Shown here piece after piece: positions 35,453 through 35,670 of a DNA stretch of 35,670 bases. Both the position numbers and the translations under genes were made by a program. Source of the DNA: Candidatus Mediterraneibacter stercorigallinarum (GTDB lineage: Bacteria > Bacillota > Clostridia > Lachnospirales > Lachnospiraceae); assembly GCA_019116185.1 (NCBI GenBank), contig DXCD01000232.1, forward strand, positions 1 through 35,670, in the 5' to 3' direction. Each line of letters opens with the position of its first letter. Position 1 is the first letter of the stretch. The notes under the pieces are model-generated. The model saw only the letters and a program-made list of their open reading frames with translations. It had not been told where the DNA came from and made no database searches.

Positions 35453-35657
35453 ATATAAAAAGCCCTCCTTAAATTTCCTTTTTCCATTATATCTTTCATG
35501 AGAAAACGCGTCAACCACGGTTCTTCGCACTTTTTCTCCCCCTCTTGACAACGGTGCTATAGTATAGGTGTAGCAAGAAAATACACTTAACAAAACCTCT
35601 TTGTTATACAAAGTTGAAGGCTGCTAAGCGTGATTCAGTGATTGGAGGAAAAGATAA

Positions 35658-35670
35658 ATGAATACTTTAA
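35658..35670 (+). CDS. Start of a CDS running off the window
   Basis: ATGAATACTTTAA preceded by GGAGG at about 12 nt; only 13 bases visible. Confidence 0.35.

Noticed and set aside
1-35670. CRISPR arrays, rRNA, tRNA, prophage or intact insertion sequences
   Set aside because: No regularly spaced direct repeats, no tRNA/rRNA-like sequence and no transposase or integrase ORF were recognised by eye; tools such as tRNAscan-SE were not available.

Overview
The window looks like a chromosomal segment from a gut-type Clostridia genome, probably Lachnospiraceae (inferred from gene content and style). From left to right it holds: a V/A-type ATPase operon (C-terminal tail of an upstream gene, then I-K-F-E-A-B, with subunit D displaced about 2.2 kb downstream); small accessory genes between B and D (TIGR04076, DUF5655, VOC, lipoprotein); a GltD-like flavoprotein; a DUF6145-like protein; birA; a remnant of an Rpn-type PD-(D/E)XK protein; a small secreted protein plus an ECF sigma factor and RsgI-like anti-sigma pair; a MarR-regulated heterodimeric ABC exporter; a LysR regulator; a CoA/pantothenate cluster (coaBC, ECF S component, coaX); a DEDD exonuclease; a Uma2-family protein; queT with a preQ1-I riboswitch; a large membrane-anchored protein with a C39-like C-terminus; a methyltransferase; the NAD operon nadA-nadB-nadC-niaR; a NYN/LOTUS protein; and a YfcE-like phosphodiesterase. 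The strongest unlisted signal is at about 7072-7364 in the B-D gap. It has a TTG-initiated 28-aa hydrophobic peptide ORF on the minus strand (MDVFLSFIVAVMAGVVSHCISKWLDGDK), a convergent short RNA with a near-consensus promoter, a 14-nt direct repeat that makes the RNA complementary to the toxin start region, and a shared bidirectional terminator. This is the architecture of a par/Fst-like type I toxin-antitoxin module. Other notable items are the structured leader upstream of the preQ1 riboswitch, compound palindromes, operator-like arrays in the marR/lysR divergent region, and low-complexity insertions in NadB.
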